Assembly: GCA_911728435.2 (NCBI GenBank)
Contig: OU452209.1
Span: 11,018,869-11,082,868 of the forward strand
Reading direction: 5' to 3'
Length of the DNA: 64,000 bases
From: Apoderus coryli
Taxonomy: Eukaryota; Arthropoda; Insecta; Coleoptera; Attelabidae
In this document: positions 22,001-27,961 of the stretch, piece after piece
How the letters are laid out: every line of letters starts with the position of its first letter
Numbering within the stretch: position 1 is the stretch's first letter
Position numbers and translations under genes: made by a program
The notes under the pieces: model-generated
Told to the model about the DNA's origin: nothing
The model's database searches: none
Seen by the model: the letters and a program-made list of their open reading frames with translations, nothing else

Positions 22001-23003
22001 GGTAAACGTATTGTGACATCATATAGATAATATGTGTGTATGATCAGACATTATTTGATGATAATGAGATAGAAGTAATGTCTCTCAAGATATTAAATAA
22101 AGAACTCTATTCAAAATTGACGAAAATGACATTTTTGCAGTAACTAAAAATGCTTTTTGGGAATCAGAGTCAAACACAAATTTGAAAAACCTGTTGAGGC
22201 TTCCTAACTAGTGTTTGTTTCAGTATTATTCAAATATCATATTTTGTTTTTGTATTTCTAAGTTTTGTTTTCTAGGATGCTATTTTTAATATTTGTTTAA
22301 GTTTAATTATTATTGCTAAAACTGTCTTTGGTTATTCATATAAACCTTAATACAACATTTAGTAGACAGAAAAGAAGTCTGAAGTTTACGTATTAGTTTT
22401 TATTTATTTTTATTCAAAAAAACGCCCTAATTACGTCGAAGACTAGCACGATTACCTTAAGTATAGAAAAATAAACGTTTTGTTTTTTATTCAGTAAAAA
22501 AACCACAAACAACTAAGACGTAGAAAAATTATAATAATAATAATAAAAAAACTAGTTACCTAGTTATCTACTGCCTTAAAACTTATAGTACCTAAGAGGT
22601 GAATAGGTAAGTATATCTACAGATTTGACAGAATATTATGTATACATTTAAATTAATGATTGTATTGTATTACCTGACTATCGGGGTCCTCACATAAATC
22701 CAATATAGCATTTAAAGCATCTTCTTGTAACGCAGGGAAATGTTTGTAGAACTTCTGAATGATTTGGGCAGCCAATTTCTTCTCTTTAGGTCCACTTGTA
22801 GTTCCTTTGATGCAATCAATATACTCCTGGGAATGCTATAAACAAAATTATAAGAAAAACCAAATAGTAAGGTACTACGTAAGTAATTTGTTAAGTAAAT
22901 TTGGTACATAGCCACAAAATACGTTACTTACAGTATCGATTTTGTCTTTTGCATTAGACAAAATAGTGTATTTTTCATACATTTCTTCCAAACTAATCGC
23001 CAT
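1015..23003 (-). CDS. Api5: Api5 / Aac11 apoptosis inhibitor 5, complete 8-exon gene
   Basis: Minus-strand join 22932-23003, 22674-22835, 20065-20385, 18049-18252, 13576-13770, 13092-13475, 5231-5393, 1015-1097. All introns are GT-AG and phases agree (six frame-0 exons, then 163 nt ending in phase 1, then 83 nt), giving 527 residues, close to the roughly 520-residue length of vertebrate API5. Known family: nuclear HEAT/ARM-repeat scaffold that suppresses apoptosis and interacts with Acinus. Seen: N-terminus MAISLEEMYEKYTILSNAKD, helical repeats through residue ~446, the conserved VECLLYSFHRLARQCPDFLT and LKDFRLRLQYF stretches, a basic segment (QKRHK, SPKQSRSGRG), the conserved PSGKYSNNF, then an RGG/RG-rich tail. 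Five of the seven introns are enlarged by transposons, the longest being about 7.7 kb. The start is the first ATG in exon 1. A candidate AATAAA lies at 838-833. Confidence 0.95.
1200..3015 (+). pseudogene. Jockey-like LINE reverse transcriptase remnant
   Basis: Broken in several frames. Recognisable non-LTR reverse transcriptase pieces run in order: ARKSAGPDG (about 1540), SDYRPVCIL (about 1704), YTDFSQAFDRVNHG (1903-1945), a SGVPQG-like segment followed by GPLLFNLFINDIE (about 2100), the catalytic FADDLK (2171-2188), then NLGVYLEANLSFSYHIQ and a C-terminal region to about 3015. Frameshifts and stops interrupt it throughout. It lies in Api5 intron 7, antisense to the gene. The RT core resembles the Jockey/CR1 group; the exact clade is uncertain. 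Confidence 0.85.
3183..3637. mobile_element. Harbinger-like MITE, 455 bp, TAA duplication
   Basis: Terminal inverted repeats GGGCCGGTTTATCAGTG (left) and its complement (right), flanked by TAA at 3180-3182 and 3638-3640. A three-base TWA duplication with GGGCC-type ends fits PIF/Harbinger. There is no transposase inside. Confidence 0.8.
4040..4375 (+). pseudogene. mariner-like transposase fragment
   Basis: An upstream piece (about 4063-4200) reads as the helix-turn-helix linker region of a mariner transposase (KPKSRRRRSSITNDIAEMIN). A downstream piece (about 4250-4370) contains TVWAKITRGIIGPEFFED and VTVNSERYVRM, the stretch after the first catalytic aspartate in Tc1/mariner proteins. The catalytic core between them is lost and a stop intervenes. 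Antisense to Api5, in intron 7. Confidence 0.7.
4610..4930 (+). repeat. LINE 3'-end repeat, same family as 31371-31768
   Basis: Shares long blocks with the reverse complement of 31371-31768, for example CGACCGTCGAAGTGCAGCTC, GTGAGTGCAGTATGGTCCTG and TACACGCCGGGGGCT. Because the other copy ends in poly(A) and has a target duplication, this is probably the 3' untranslated end of a LINE or a SINE derived from it. No open frame seen. Confidence 0.7.
5231..5393 (-). CDS. Api5: Api5 exon 7 (residues 447-500 plus first base of 501)
   Basis: 163 nt, acceptor ATTTTAG after a T-rich tract and donor GTAAGTAA. It encodes TEAVSPTQKRHKPITF, the SPKQSRSGRG basic segment (candidate nuclear localisation signal) and YTVPSGKYSNNF, the conserved C-terminal block of Api5. 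It reads straight into TAA if unspliced. The preceding intron is 7.7 kb and holds the BEL/Pao element. Confidence 0.92.
5550..7160 (+). pseudogene. LINE remnants (Jockey-like reverse transcriptase plus C-terminal zinc-knuckle fragment)
   Basis: Degraded pieces of at least two LINEs. The first has IPIFKKDD (about 5600), SNVVEKIVADRIFNFL, a NAFDVVDRDFLCRKM segment (about 5810), DSILGPFLFLIYIHDIP and HADDTTMLVYD (about 6049, the YADD box). From about 6577 a different frame gives NNHLTRLGLLENSECRL and a KHVICSCPA cysteine/histidine motif typical of LINE C-termini. A third Jockey-like bit (YLSWTAHIENICGHISRYL) follows to about 7010. Stops and frameshifts are frequent. All lie antisense to Api5, in intron 6. 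Confidence 0.75.
7192..7369 (+). repeat. BEL/Pao left LTR, 178 bp
   Basis: Begins TG and ends CA. It is directly followed by the putative primer-binding site. Short LTRs are within the range seen in BEL/Pao elements. Confidence 0.92.
7492..12810 (+). CDS. BEL/Pao gag-pol polyprotein, 1772 aa, uninterrupted
   Basis: Start chosen at ATG 7492; the frame opens slightly upstream without an ATG. Domain order: acidic/basic coiled coil (residues ~45-100), DUF1759-type gag domain (LPNFDGKPEAWPLF near 186), two CCHC zinc knuckles (first at ~388, CVYCKEDHHIKSC; second CFCCLGLNHMQNNC), aspartic protease (FDEGST near 513), reverse transcriptase with YVDD catalytic box near 911-914, RNase H (FCDAS near 1094, LWSDSKT), integrase with HHCC zinc finger (~1408-1445), DDE core (LDLFGP ~1480, SDNGTNF ~1542, WERLIESVKK ~1592) and C-terminal DUF5641. 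No envelope gene. The frame is uninterrupted and every key catalytic motif is visible, so it may still encode functional proteins; activity is inference. Confidence 0.95.
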   Translation: MSCNNSLADIRPLHGFNNDNNAGSVKESNARNEQGSSKSINSKTSKSSKRIIEKKKLILEAEKAKAELLKHELEAKRKIIELEREIAEAELDEEFENDDNERGSKLSDSKISLHSSEKLNNVKDWINNNDCAIKDQLSSVDHDSFVNDSDNSLSKLCHVIEKAIKSAQNPELSERILNRQVLDKELPNFDGKPEAWPLFISQYRRRSEVCKYTDDEKMAKLQKCLKGEALNCVRGMMLHPKNVDLIISTLEMRFGRPALIIDSIITDIENFPNIKDNDFDTCIKYSCKIQNLNSTLEQLNAKSYIENPILLKKIVEKIPSNLKIQWGQVVYQKEQLKCQVSITDFSDWLNSIAQAACCVSTPKFNYQTQKCTNYRRSENVMNVRQLKCVYCKEDHHIKSCPVMKKDPVDVRWTKIVKMKACFCCLGLNHMQNNCKSKNKCTFDGCTKRHHYLLHKEVENIPSTSTQNTLTNEHSVVNEESVLNINRSSKTLLRIAPVQIFGPNGTFHEYALFDEGSTITLIDNVIAKKAGLHGPTESFCMQWASDIVKNNDDSERITVKISAIEDGSRIYSMKNVRTIQNLSLPMQTFSIDNLENNINLPVHELKNVRPNILIGQDNANLIVPREVYEINFSQPIITKCLLGWTVHGRTTNSENVCQTSLLHMCNYEESIDKLIKESFSTEKFGVQVTNNKINSDERRAIEMLQKTTRKIAGENRYETGLLWKSDNVLLPERKMEKDRNYHEKYCEKINEYLEKGYLRKLKSNEIKTESKKLWYLPHFAVFNPNKPHKFRIVFDTAAKSHGVSLNDNLLQGPDYLTNLPGVLMRFRRWKWAFCGDIREMFHQVKIIEEDRCAQRILWRDGDKSKEIEEYEMLVMTFGATCSPCSAQFVKNLNAKESPNFPHLVEDVEKNFYVDDYLDCCQTEQEANLKVDEVKRLHREGGFEVVSWISNSKLITNNVSDVPLEKDLNKCEANRILGVLWNVTNDCFVFRLKFHKVQDDIVAGQKVPTKREVLKLVMSIFDPLGFLTNLVIRGRIILQQICRTGITWDEIISDRIFQNWLIWLKDLKHIEDLKIPRCYFYSLGSTRFIDLHIFCDASEEAFACAAYLRIVLEDQIEVCLISSKARVCPLKPLSIPRLELQAAVMGSRLLTTIRKESGININNSYLWSDSKTVLHWINGDGRNYKQFVSHRVGEIQELTKLDQWKYVPGDQNVADLCTRFANSINLCNNEQWFHGPKFLKYSQEFWPKQLDICKLKNDDQEEMKRDPLFMGYTTENFNIILNINRFSKWRRFVRATAWVFKYYFKLLHKVRGHDIEYYPEITCNEYHDAELYSLKISQQESFPEEYIQLKNNKNVDRNSRIFKLMPVLDEKGIIRMNGRLRQSDMIQNDVNMPIILDPKNRLTKLLILYHHEQNCHVGVESVLNNLRQKFWILKGRAAVKDGFKSCQICKIRKVTPVPPQMGQLPLSRITPNMPPFTFCGLDLFGPMTITIGRRKEKRWGALFTCMAIRAVHLEIVHSLTTDSTIMAICRMMARRGQIKCLYSDNGTNFRGASEELKSFWKNIDNKNMGTKLSEHMIEWHFIPPGAPHMGGCWERLIESVKKILQNVLSAENPREEVLQTVFAEAENVVNNRPLTYVSIDPSDEECLTPNHLLLGNKRDSLPIKFENVNPRKLWKKTQQIVDSFWTRWVKEYLPTLTKRSKWIDTNSSIQVNDVVVVIDPTFPRHKWPLGRITAVYPGKDGIVRVIEVRTASGIYRRPITKVCKLDVTVDDGEN
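12834..13012 (+). repeat. BEL/Pao right LTR, 179 bp
   Basis: About 98% identical to the left LTR by eye (differences at the GAGAGATT/GAGAGAAG site, one G/A, and one extra T near the end). Followed by the TTAAT duplication. Confidence 0.92.
13092..13475 (-). CDS. Api5: Api5 exon 6 (residues 319-446)
   Basis: 128 codons, acceptor TATAG and donor GTATGA. It encodes VECLLYSFHRLARQCPDFLT, then VLKDFRLRLQYFQRG (the leucine-rich helix of the family), then IKDLFYTPPVYKCNVQLSFK. The BEL/Pao right LTR ends only 79 nt beyond the donor side of this exon. Confidence 0.95.
13576..13770 (-). CDS. Api5: Api5 exon 5 (residues 254-318)
   Basis: 65 codons, acceptor TATTTAG and donor GTAAGT. ESTKFVKYYCDQILPQW and LLKQLAELSTHCGKLED match Api5 repeats. 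Only 100 nt separate it from exon 6. Confidence 0.95.
14031..14988 (+). pseudogene. LINE RNase H plus zinc-knuckle C-terminus (R1/I-like), frameshifted
   Basis: RNase H motifs occur in order: VYTDGSK-like (about 14164), a Q-A-E-I-N helix (FQAEINAINRCAQECLQRG, about 14262), MSDSQATLKAL (about 14341), then after a frame change near 14458 TWVPGHEGIEENEAADQLAK. The C-terminal part ends with TCRFCEDATETTGHVLSEC, the CCHC knuckle that follows RNase H in R1/I/LOA-type LINEs. At least two frameshifts. The reverse transcriptase is absent (5' truncated). Antisense to Api5, in intron 4. Confidence 0.85.
15840..16970 (+). pseudogene. pogo/Tigger (jerky-like) transposase remnant
   Basis: Starts with KMVKTQHFLTLYEKSKIRED, then in a shifted frame SKRYGIAKSTVCLIIKK, the N-terminal Psq-type helix-turn-helix of Tigger/jerky proteins. 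Further on SHKLKPLVIWKAKSPRCF (about 16520) is the DDE-domain segment, and MLNRWLTDMEEGESETEAEK to the stop at 16970 resembles the C-terminus. Multiple stops and a large internal loss. Antisense to Api5, intron 4. Confidence 0.7.
16980..18048. other. AT-rich intron 4 remainder
   Basis: No coding content recognised. A LINE-style 3' end (AATAAAGACCATTATTATT) lies at about 17894-17912, suggesting a 5'-truncated retroposon whose body I cannot delimit. Confidence 0.4.
18049..18252 (-). CDS. Api5: Api5 exon 4 (residues 186-253)
   Basis: 68 codons, acceptor TTTCAG and donor GTAAGT. QEELVNLAAERAEIDSYFDP aligns with the family motif QQLVELVAEQADLEQTFNP. The downstream intron (13771-18048) carries a LINE RNase H fragment and a Tigger-like fragment, both antisense to Api5. 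Confidence 0.95.
18306..18682 (-). repeat. Fold-back repeat with hammerhead-like motif
   Basis: Arms at about 18306-18365 and 18632-18682 are inverted copies (shared core GGAGATTCGACTT and CATTTAAACATTAAAATT). Next to the left arm, on the minus strand, 18414-18376 reads CTGATGA, one extra T, GGGAC-loop-GTCCC, GAAA, CATGTA, TGGC: the order of a hammerhead core with a bulged base. The layout matches the two clear retrozymes at 49 and 50-55 kb. It may be a decayed relative or coincidence. Confidence 0.5.
18971..19922. mobile_element. Non-autonomous hAT-like element, 952 bp, 8-bp duplication
   Basis: Ends TAGTGATGCA and TGCATCACTA, flanked by TTAATGAA at 18963-18970 and 19923-19930. An eight-base duplication with TAGNGNTGCA-type termini fits the hAT superfamily. 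The subterminal regions are rich in GGTAATATTACC-like motifs in both orientations, which could be transposase-binding repeats. No transposase frame. Lies in Api5 intron 3. Confidence 0.85.
20065..20385 (-). CDS. Api5: Api5 exon 3 (residues 79-185)
   Basis: 107 codons, acceptor TTCCAG and donor GTAAGT. It encodes ASVLTQLLQLDEVF and a basic/acidic helix ending in LLLEKSKKMIQ, matching the middle ARM/HEAT repeats of Api5. The following intron contains a non-autonomous hAT-like element and a fold-back repeat. Confidence 0.95.
20600..22210 (+). pseudogene. pogo/Tigger-type DDE transposase remnant
   Basis: Recognisable in shifting frames: FNAEESPFYLNPKG (about 20757), ENLTVHVTANAEGGIAPPMV, PSHISASIPPSWAIGNSENS (about 20944), FYVDGHVPHFTFHLSNSC (about 21058, second catalytic aspartate), LLQPMDVAVFRPL (third acidic residue region) and a C-terminal DYVLVKFVGGKRIV segment (about 21974). 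This is the DDE_1 layout of pogo/Tigger/jerky proteins. Stops and frameshifts are numerous. Antisense to Api5, intron 2. Confidence 0.8.
22674..22835 (-). CDS. Api5: Api5 exon 2 (residues 25-78)
   Basis: 54 codons, acceptor TATAG and donor GTAATA. It contains KEKKLAAQIIQKFYKHFPAL and ends in LDLCEDPDSQ, both diagnostic of the first Api5 HEAT repeats. The downstream intron (20386-22673) holds a pogo/Tigger-type transposase relic. Confidence 0.95.
22932..23003 (-). CDS. Api5: Api5 exon 1 (residues 1-24)
   Basis: Start ATG is at 23003-23001. The donor is GTAAGT (22931-22926). It encodes the conserved first helix, with EEMYEKYTILSNAKDKI resembling the EELYRNYGILADA start of vertebrate API5. The intron to exon 2 is only 96 nt. 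Confidence 0.95.
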
Positions 23004-23170
23004 GATGTACGTGTTAATAATTTCACTTTACACAAACTTGTACTAAAATAACACGCCGGTAAAGTAAACGTAAAACGTTTTATAAAATTCTAACTATTTA
23101 TTGGCCATGCCACAGAAAATAAACTGAAAAGTGAAGTGACAAGTGACTGACTGAATTGACGTTTGACGTA
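23004..23170 (-). promoter_or_regulatory. Api5: Api5 5' UTR and promoter region
   Basis: Immediately upstream of the Api5 ATG. Contains TCAGTCAGT (insect initiator-like) near 23142-23150 on the minus strand and no clear TATA box at the expected distance. The assignment rests on position; no other gene lies nearby. Confidence 0.4.
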
Positions 23171-23347
23171 TGTCAAAATTAAATTATTTAAATGCGTCTA
23201 GCAACAAACCGGATACAATTGGCAAACAGTGTTGCCAGTTATATGAAGTCTTACAAGGTTCATTATTTGGTGTTTGGAACAATAATTGGCGGACTGGAAG
23301 TATTTCTTTAGGGAATTAAAATTTTTAAAAATATGGTTAATTAATTA

Positions 23348-23458
23348 TAGACAGATCTTATTTTATAGCCAATAACAATTTGTAATCGTTTACAACAGAA
23401 ATTCAAGTGAGGTGAGTGGCAGGTGATCACCTCAGTTAAACTTAGTCGAGTTTTAGAA
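23348..23458 (+). repeat. Dispersed repeat, copy 1
   Basis: Shares CAATTTGTAATCGTTTACAA, then CAAGTGA-GTGAGT and CTCAGTT...GAGTTTTAG blocks with 24375-24483 in the same orientation. Probably two copies of an unidentified transposon end. Confidence 0.6.
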
Positions 23459-24132
23459 GTAAAATTGCTATTCTCTGGAAGATATGGTGCAAATATAATG
23501 TTGCAAACGGGTTGCTATCATATTATATATAGAGAACAATATCGAAGTTTCAAGTCAGAGGAAAAAAAGGTCGAATATAAGGCGCGGCCATTTTGAGAGT
23601 ATATAATGAGGTTACTTTGGAAAAGTTATCATAATAATGTAATTGTTATAAATCACGTCATTGTATTGTATATTATCGTCATAAACTCTACGTATAATAT
23701 AATAACACAACTTAGCTTATTGTGATAATAATATAAATATAAGAATTATGATATATATGGATGTAACCTTGTATCTGGTATATAAATGTAATTGTATTAC
23801 CAGTGGTTTTAATAAAGTATTGTATTGTAAATGTAAAATTTTAAGTGGGAAAAGTCAATGTTGCCGCATTTAAGGTATAAAAAATATATTGATTATCAAA
23901 ATTATATATAATTTGGCAGCAGCATTGTCTTTTAAAGACAATGACAGTAGTAAAACCAACAATTTTTTTATATCTCTTTGATAATGATATAGAAAAATGT
24001 TGTTGATTATTCTAATATTTTTACACCACCATTTTATGTGTCATTTAAACATGTTATAGTTTAAAAATTAGAAGGCAATGAATAACTTCAAAATGGCGGT
24101 TTCTCTATCTCTATTGACTACATAGTCGTGGG

Positions 24133-24163
24133 CACAGATCTAGAAACTCGATCTAGATCTGTG
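24133..24163 (+). mobile_element. 31-bp palindromic micro-element with 8-bp duplication, copy 1
   Basis: Eleven-base inverted arms CACAGATCTAG / CTAGATCTGTG around a nine-base spacer (AAACTCGAT). Flanked by GTCGTGGG at 24125-24132 and 24164-24171. Eight-base duplications are typical of hAT and P superfamilies. It consists of little more than its terminal repeats. Confidence 0.75.
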
Positions 24164-24374
24164 GTCGTGGGTGCTGGCGGATGGCAGTCGAGGACCGTGG
24201 TTCGGATTCCACGCTAAACTGTATGTCCATACTTACGCTGGCTAGATGTCAATTTCATGACAAGATGCCAATTAATTGAAAAAAAAAATTTTTTGGATGC
24301 TTTGACAAGGCTTTACTTGTCAAAGGTTGGGTAGAAAATTTAACCTCATTATGCGTTATAGCCTTATCTCTGTC

Positions 24375-24483
24375 TATAGGCAATATATGACAATTAATTT
24401 GACAATTTGTAATCGTTTACAACAGAAATGCAAGTGAAGTGAGTAGCAGATGAATATCTCAGTTCAGCTGAGACGAGTTTTAG
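24375..24483 (+). repeat. Dispersed repeat, copy 2
   Basis: Direct copy of 23348-23458 with scattered substitutions. Between the two copies there is no open frame; a micro-element (24133-24163) lies in the interval. Confidence 0.6.
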
Positions 24484-24801
24484 TAGGGAAAGATTTAAGA
24501 TATCAATGTGTGCAAATAGTAAAGTTGCAAATCAAACGAACAAAAACAATTTTTCAGAAGTATGTTAAATTATTATACAAATAAAGATAATATCATGTTT
24601 CATTAACTTAAATTAAAATAAATGTAAAATATCGATAAAAAAAAAGGATCTCAAAAAATTTTAGATTGGATAAAATGCATCTCCTTTACAATATCGATTA
24701 TATATTATACATCAACGTATACGTCTTTTGGTCTAGGAAATATGTTTTGTTTGTTTAACGGTATTTTATTATTTCCCTAATGTCTGTTAGGTGCTGCCTA
24801 A

Positions 24802-24833
24802 CACAGATCTAGGATCGAGTTTCTAGATCTGTG
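24802..24833 (-). mobile_element. 32-bp palindromic micro-element with 8-bp duplication, copy 2
   Basis: The same arms around a ten-base spacer which, on the minus strand, reads AAACTCGATC, so this copy is inverted relative to the one at 24133 and differs by one base in length. Flanked by CTGCCTAA at 24794-24801 and 24834-24841. Confidence 0.75.
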
Positions 24834-25061
24834 CTGCCTAAGTCTAAAACTGTTTACACCAACAGCCATAAAACACTTTGTGCATAATGGGCATTTAAAA
24901 TTAAATATACCAATTATTGTGATATTTACTGTAATTTGGCAATGTTGTTAATGGTCTATAAGAAATGTATCCGCTCTGTCGCGAAGTGCTCTATTCCGCA
25001 TTAGGCCGGGTTTATAATAATCAGCATTATGACAATGGCCGTAGTGTGGCAAATGCATCTG

Positions 25062-25165
25062 TAACAGCGCGGCGTTCGTAAGGGGAATTTAGTTGTAATA
25101 AAACATGGCTGATTTCATTCATAAAATTTCCAGCGGCGTGCGTTGTAAAAGTTTAGTAATAATTA
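25062..25165 (+). repeat. ~100-bp dispersed repeat, copy 1
   Basis: Nearly identical to 44052-44148: both contain CGTAAGGGGAAT, AAAACATGGCTGATTTCATT and CCAGCGGCGTGCGTTGT. No coding sense. Function unknown. Confidence 0.7.
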
Positions 25166-25169
25166 ATAT

Positions 25170-26255
25170 ACATTGCTACTCATACACGACAACAAAAGAA
25201 TAAATAACACCACTGACATAAAAATGCTGAGCTTTTTTCATTATTATTATTTGTAATTGTAAAATATCGATTTTCAAAATATAATACTACTTCTTGTCTA
25301 GAACTATTAATTTTTTGTGGTTAAAATTGGCAATTTTTTTGTCCGAATTTCTTTCGCTGTTACAGATTGATTTGCGGCACTATACCTAAGTGTAAATTAA
25401 ATTAAAATCTGCCATCAAAGAACACGAAACTTGGTTTAGGAAAGTCTGACTAATCGTCAAAACTAGATGCTTAGATATACTTATAAAATATTATTGTATA
25501 ATTTGAGTTGGGACTAACTTGATTTTGGTGAAGGGGGCGGAAAAGAAAACAAACATGTGAGGGATTTTTTAACGGAAACTCTAAGATTTCTTTAAAAAAA
25601 TCTAAATTAAGTTATGTAAATGTATTAAACTGATTGTTTGCCAATTCAAGCTATTTTTGATATGTCACTGGTTCCGCACCGTACCCACTGTGGCAGAGCG
25701 GTAGTTTACCGAGCGACCGGGACTTCCCCGGTCTCTTAATCCTCTCAACAAAAGAAATACCACAGATGACAGTATTTAGTAATCTTCTATTATATTGTGT
25801 ATATGTGGGACTGGTCAAAAGTTTCTTATTAAATTTCTGGTATTTGCGTGTATATACGGCTTGATTTTAGTTAGTTGAATAAGTACCTACTTTTTAGTCT
25901 CAGTGTATTGTGGAATAATTAATCTTGTTTAAAGTGTCATGTGTAAAGTGAATGGCTTCAAAACAAGTTGTTTAAAAGTGGATTATTATGAAAACAGATA
26001 AAAAAAGTCATTTCCTGAGTGCAAATTTTGTATCATTTACTTACGTTTTATTTGTTTAGCGCATTTTTAATTATGACGGATTTTATTGACGGAAACCTAC
26101 AGCCAACTTAACGAAATGAAAAAAATATTGTTGGCAACACTTGTCACTTTGGTTCCAGATAAAGAAAATATACTTATCTTCAGACATACTTATCTGGGCT
26201 TTGGTGTTTGGCCATTGGCGTACTGAAAATATTTTTTTCTGTACTCTAACTACAT
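25170..26255. other. No gene recognised
   Basis: AT-rich. A tRNA A-box-like string (TGGCAGAGCGG) occurs at about 25691 without a good B box. Nothing else can be supported. Confidence 0.4.
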
Positions 26256-26258
26256 TTA

Positions 26259-27450
26259 GGCCCGGTTGTACAATGAGCGTTCACCCGAAGTTCACCTTGA
26301 TCTTCGGTTCAGCCGAGAAAATGCGTTGTACATTGTTGGTTTTGATGGTGAACTCTCGGTGAACTTGAACGCCCGAATTTGGTCGTTCAAGCTGAGTTCA
26401 ACGTTTTTTTAACCTCACTCCTGAATGTTTTGATGTTTTATTTATGCTATTTGTTTTTTCAAAATTTAATTTCCTACAAAAATGGATGTGTGGGAAGACA
26501 TTACAGATGATGAAGATTTCTTATTAGAATTAGTAAATAATGTTGCTCATCGTCGAGCCCCACATATAAAAATAGGCCAAATGATTTCAAAGTTTGGAAT
26601 TAACGAGTCGTAATGTTTATTGTGGATTTGATATCTGAAAGAATATCATCTACTACAGACATATACATTAAACACATCACCCTATCAGACTAAGTGAAAT
26701 AAAATAAATAAAAAGAAAAAGGAGTAATAACGATAGGACTATGGGAAATTTAATAGACTTAACAATTCAACAGACGACACTGCTCATCAAATACATTTTA
26801 GATACTTTTAATTTAAACCTGGATATTGAGAGAGACGTAAAATACTGAGGCAATTTGTTATACTCTGCAATTATGGTATATGAAAACGACCCTTGAAATA
26901 AAGCTGTTCTATGGGGTGGTATATCAATGATATGCTTTCTTCTTATGTTTAAATTATGAACATGAACATCCGTCTTGAAAGTTGCCGCCTTTTTCTCAGA
27001 ATTAGGTTGTTTGACAACGTAGAGTTTCAGTTCACCCCATGGAGGATGCACAGGAGTACCCTAGGTACTGTGACTTTGTGTCACCGTCCACCAATTCCAG
27101 ATCACTAAATTTATTAAAATAATATCCTCTCTAGCAGAGAAATTAGTTGTTCTTCCATTATTTTCCATAATTATATATTATAAATTTGTTTATATTTAAT
27201 ATTCTAAGACTACGAAAATACAAATTGAAAAAAAAACTGAAAACAACATAAATATATCTAAAAAATATATATTTTATAGGTTATATTGTCATTTTTTTCT
27301 TCTCCTCATTTTATAGACTAGTTAAATGCTGGTTCAAGTAAACTTGCATTGGTACAACGCTCGAGACACTGAACTGAGTTCAAGAGTGAACTCATAGTGA
27401 CCAGCAGTTCACGGGAACTAATGGTGAACCATCGTTTGTACAACCGGGCC
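26259..27450. mobile_element. Harbinger-like element, 1192 bp, TTA duplication
   Basis: Ends GGCCCGGTTGTACAA and its complement, flanked by TTA at 26256-26258 and 27451-27453. Subterminal GTTCAC/GTGAAC motifs recur at both ends. A short frame (26482-26613, MDVWEDITDDEDFLLELVNN) may be the N-terminus of an element protein. A LINE fragment lies inside (26767-27051). The three-base TTA duplication and GGCCC end fit PIF/Harbinger. Confidence 0.8.
26767..27051 (-). pseudogene. LINE ORF2 C-terminal fragment
   Basis: Reads HVHNLNIRRKHIIDIPPHRT then ALFQGSFSYTIIAEYNKLPQ, the conserved end of Jockey/CR1-like LINE proteins. Resembles 30761-30991. It sits within the Harbinger-like element, so it probably inserted there. 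Confidence 0.75.
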
Positions 27451-27512
27451 TTAGTCTGTTTATATTTTGTTTTTAATAATGCAAATGATAGAAATAGTTA
27501 TTTGTTTTACTA

Positions 27513-27563
27513 GGCAGAAAAGTGGCAGATTTAATGCCAAGGCATTAAATCTGCTTTTCTGCC
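27513..27563. repeat. 51-bp hairpin
   Basis: GGCAGAAAAG...CAGATTTAATGCC folds onto GGCATTAAATCTG...CTTTTCTGCC: 23-bp arms, two-base loop and a three-base bulge (TGG) on the left arm. No flanking duplication seen. Confidence 0.7.
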
Positions 27564-27667
27564 GCGTGAAACACATACTTTTTTTTCGAATGACTTTCCA
27601 TTTTTCACAAAAAAAAAGTCAATTGGTTTTATATAAATTCTAAAAAAAAACAAAATGATCGTATTTT

Positions 27668-27961
27668 TATTCTTTTTCTTTCTTGGATTTTAAGGTTCTT
27701 CTAAGCAAAATTTTTTTTCCTTTTGAAATATGTTTATTTCAATGTCAAATTACGTACTACGTTGGGTTAGAATTCTAACAAAATACCCACTAAAAGTGGT
27801 ATATTCCACAGAATCATGCGATGTTGGTAAGAAACGAGATGTACCTGAGGAAGGCGAATAAGCCGAAACGTAGTACGTAATTTGACATTGAAATAAACAT
27901 ATTTCAAAAGGAAAAAAATTTTGCTTAGAAGAACCTTAAAACCCAAGAAAGAAAAAGAATA
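27668..27961 (+). repeat. Fold-back repeat with hammerhead-like motif
   Basis: Inverted arms of about 94 bp (27668-27761 and 27868-27961) around a 106-bp spacer. On the plus strand just before the right arm, 27845-27880 reads CTGAGGA, one extra A, GGC-loop-GCC, GAAA, then CG-loop-CGTA: hammerhead-like core order with a short stem II. Stem I pairing is poor. Same layout as 18306-18682. Confidence 0.5.

Noticed and set aside
24205..24225. B-box-like GGTTCGGATTCC
   Set aside because: It has one extra base relative to the consensus and no matching A box at proper spacing.
25685..25750. tRNA-like segment (TGGCAGAGCGG A-box)
   Set aside because: The B box is poor (GGTCTCTTAATCC) and no cloverleaf could be folded; not called as a tRNA or SINE.
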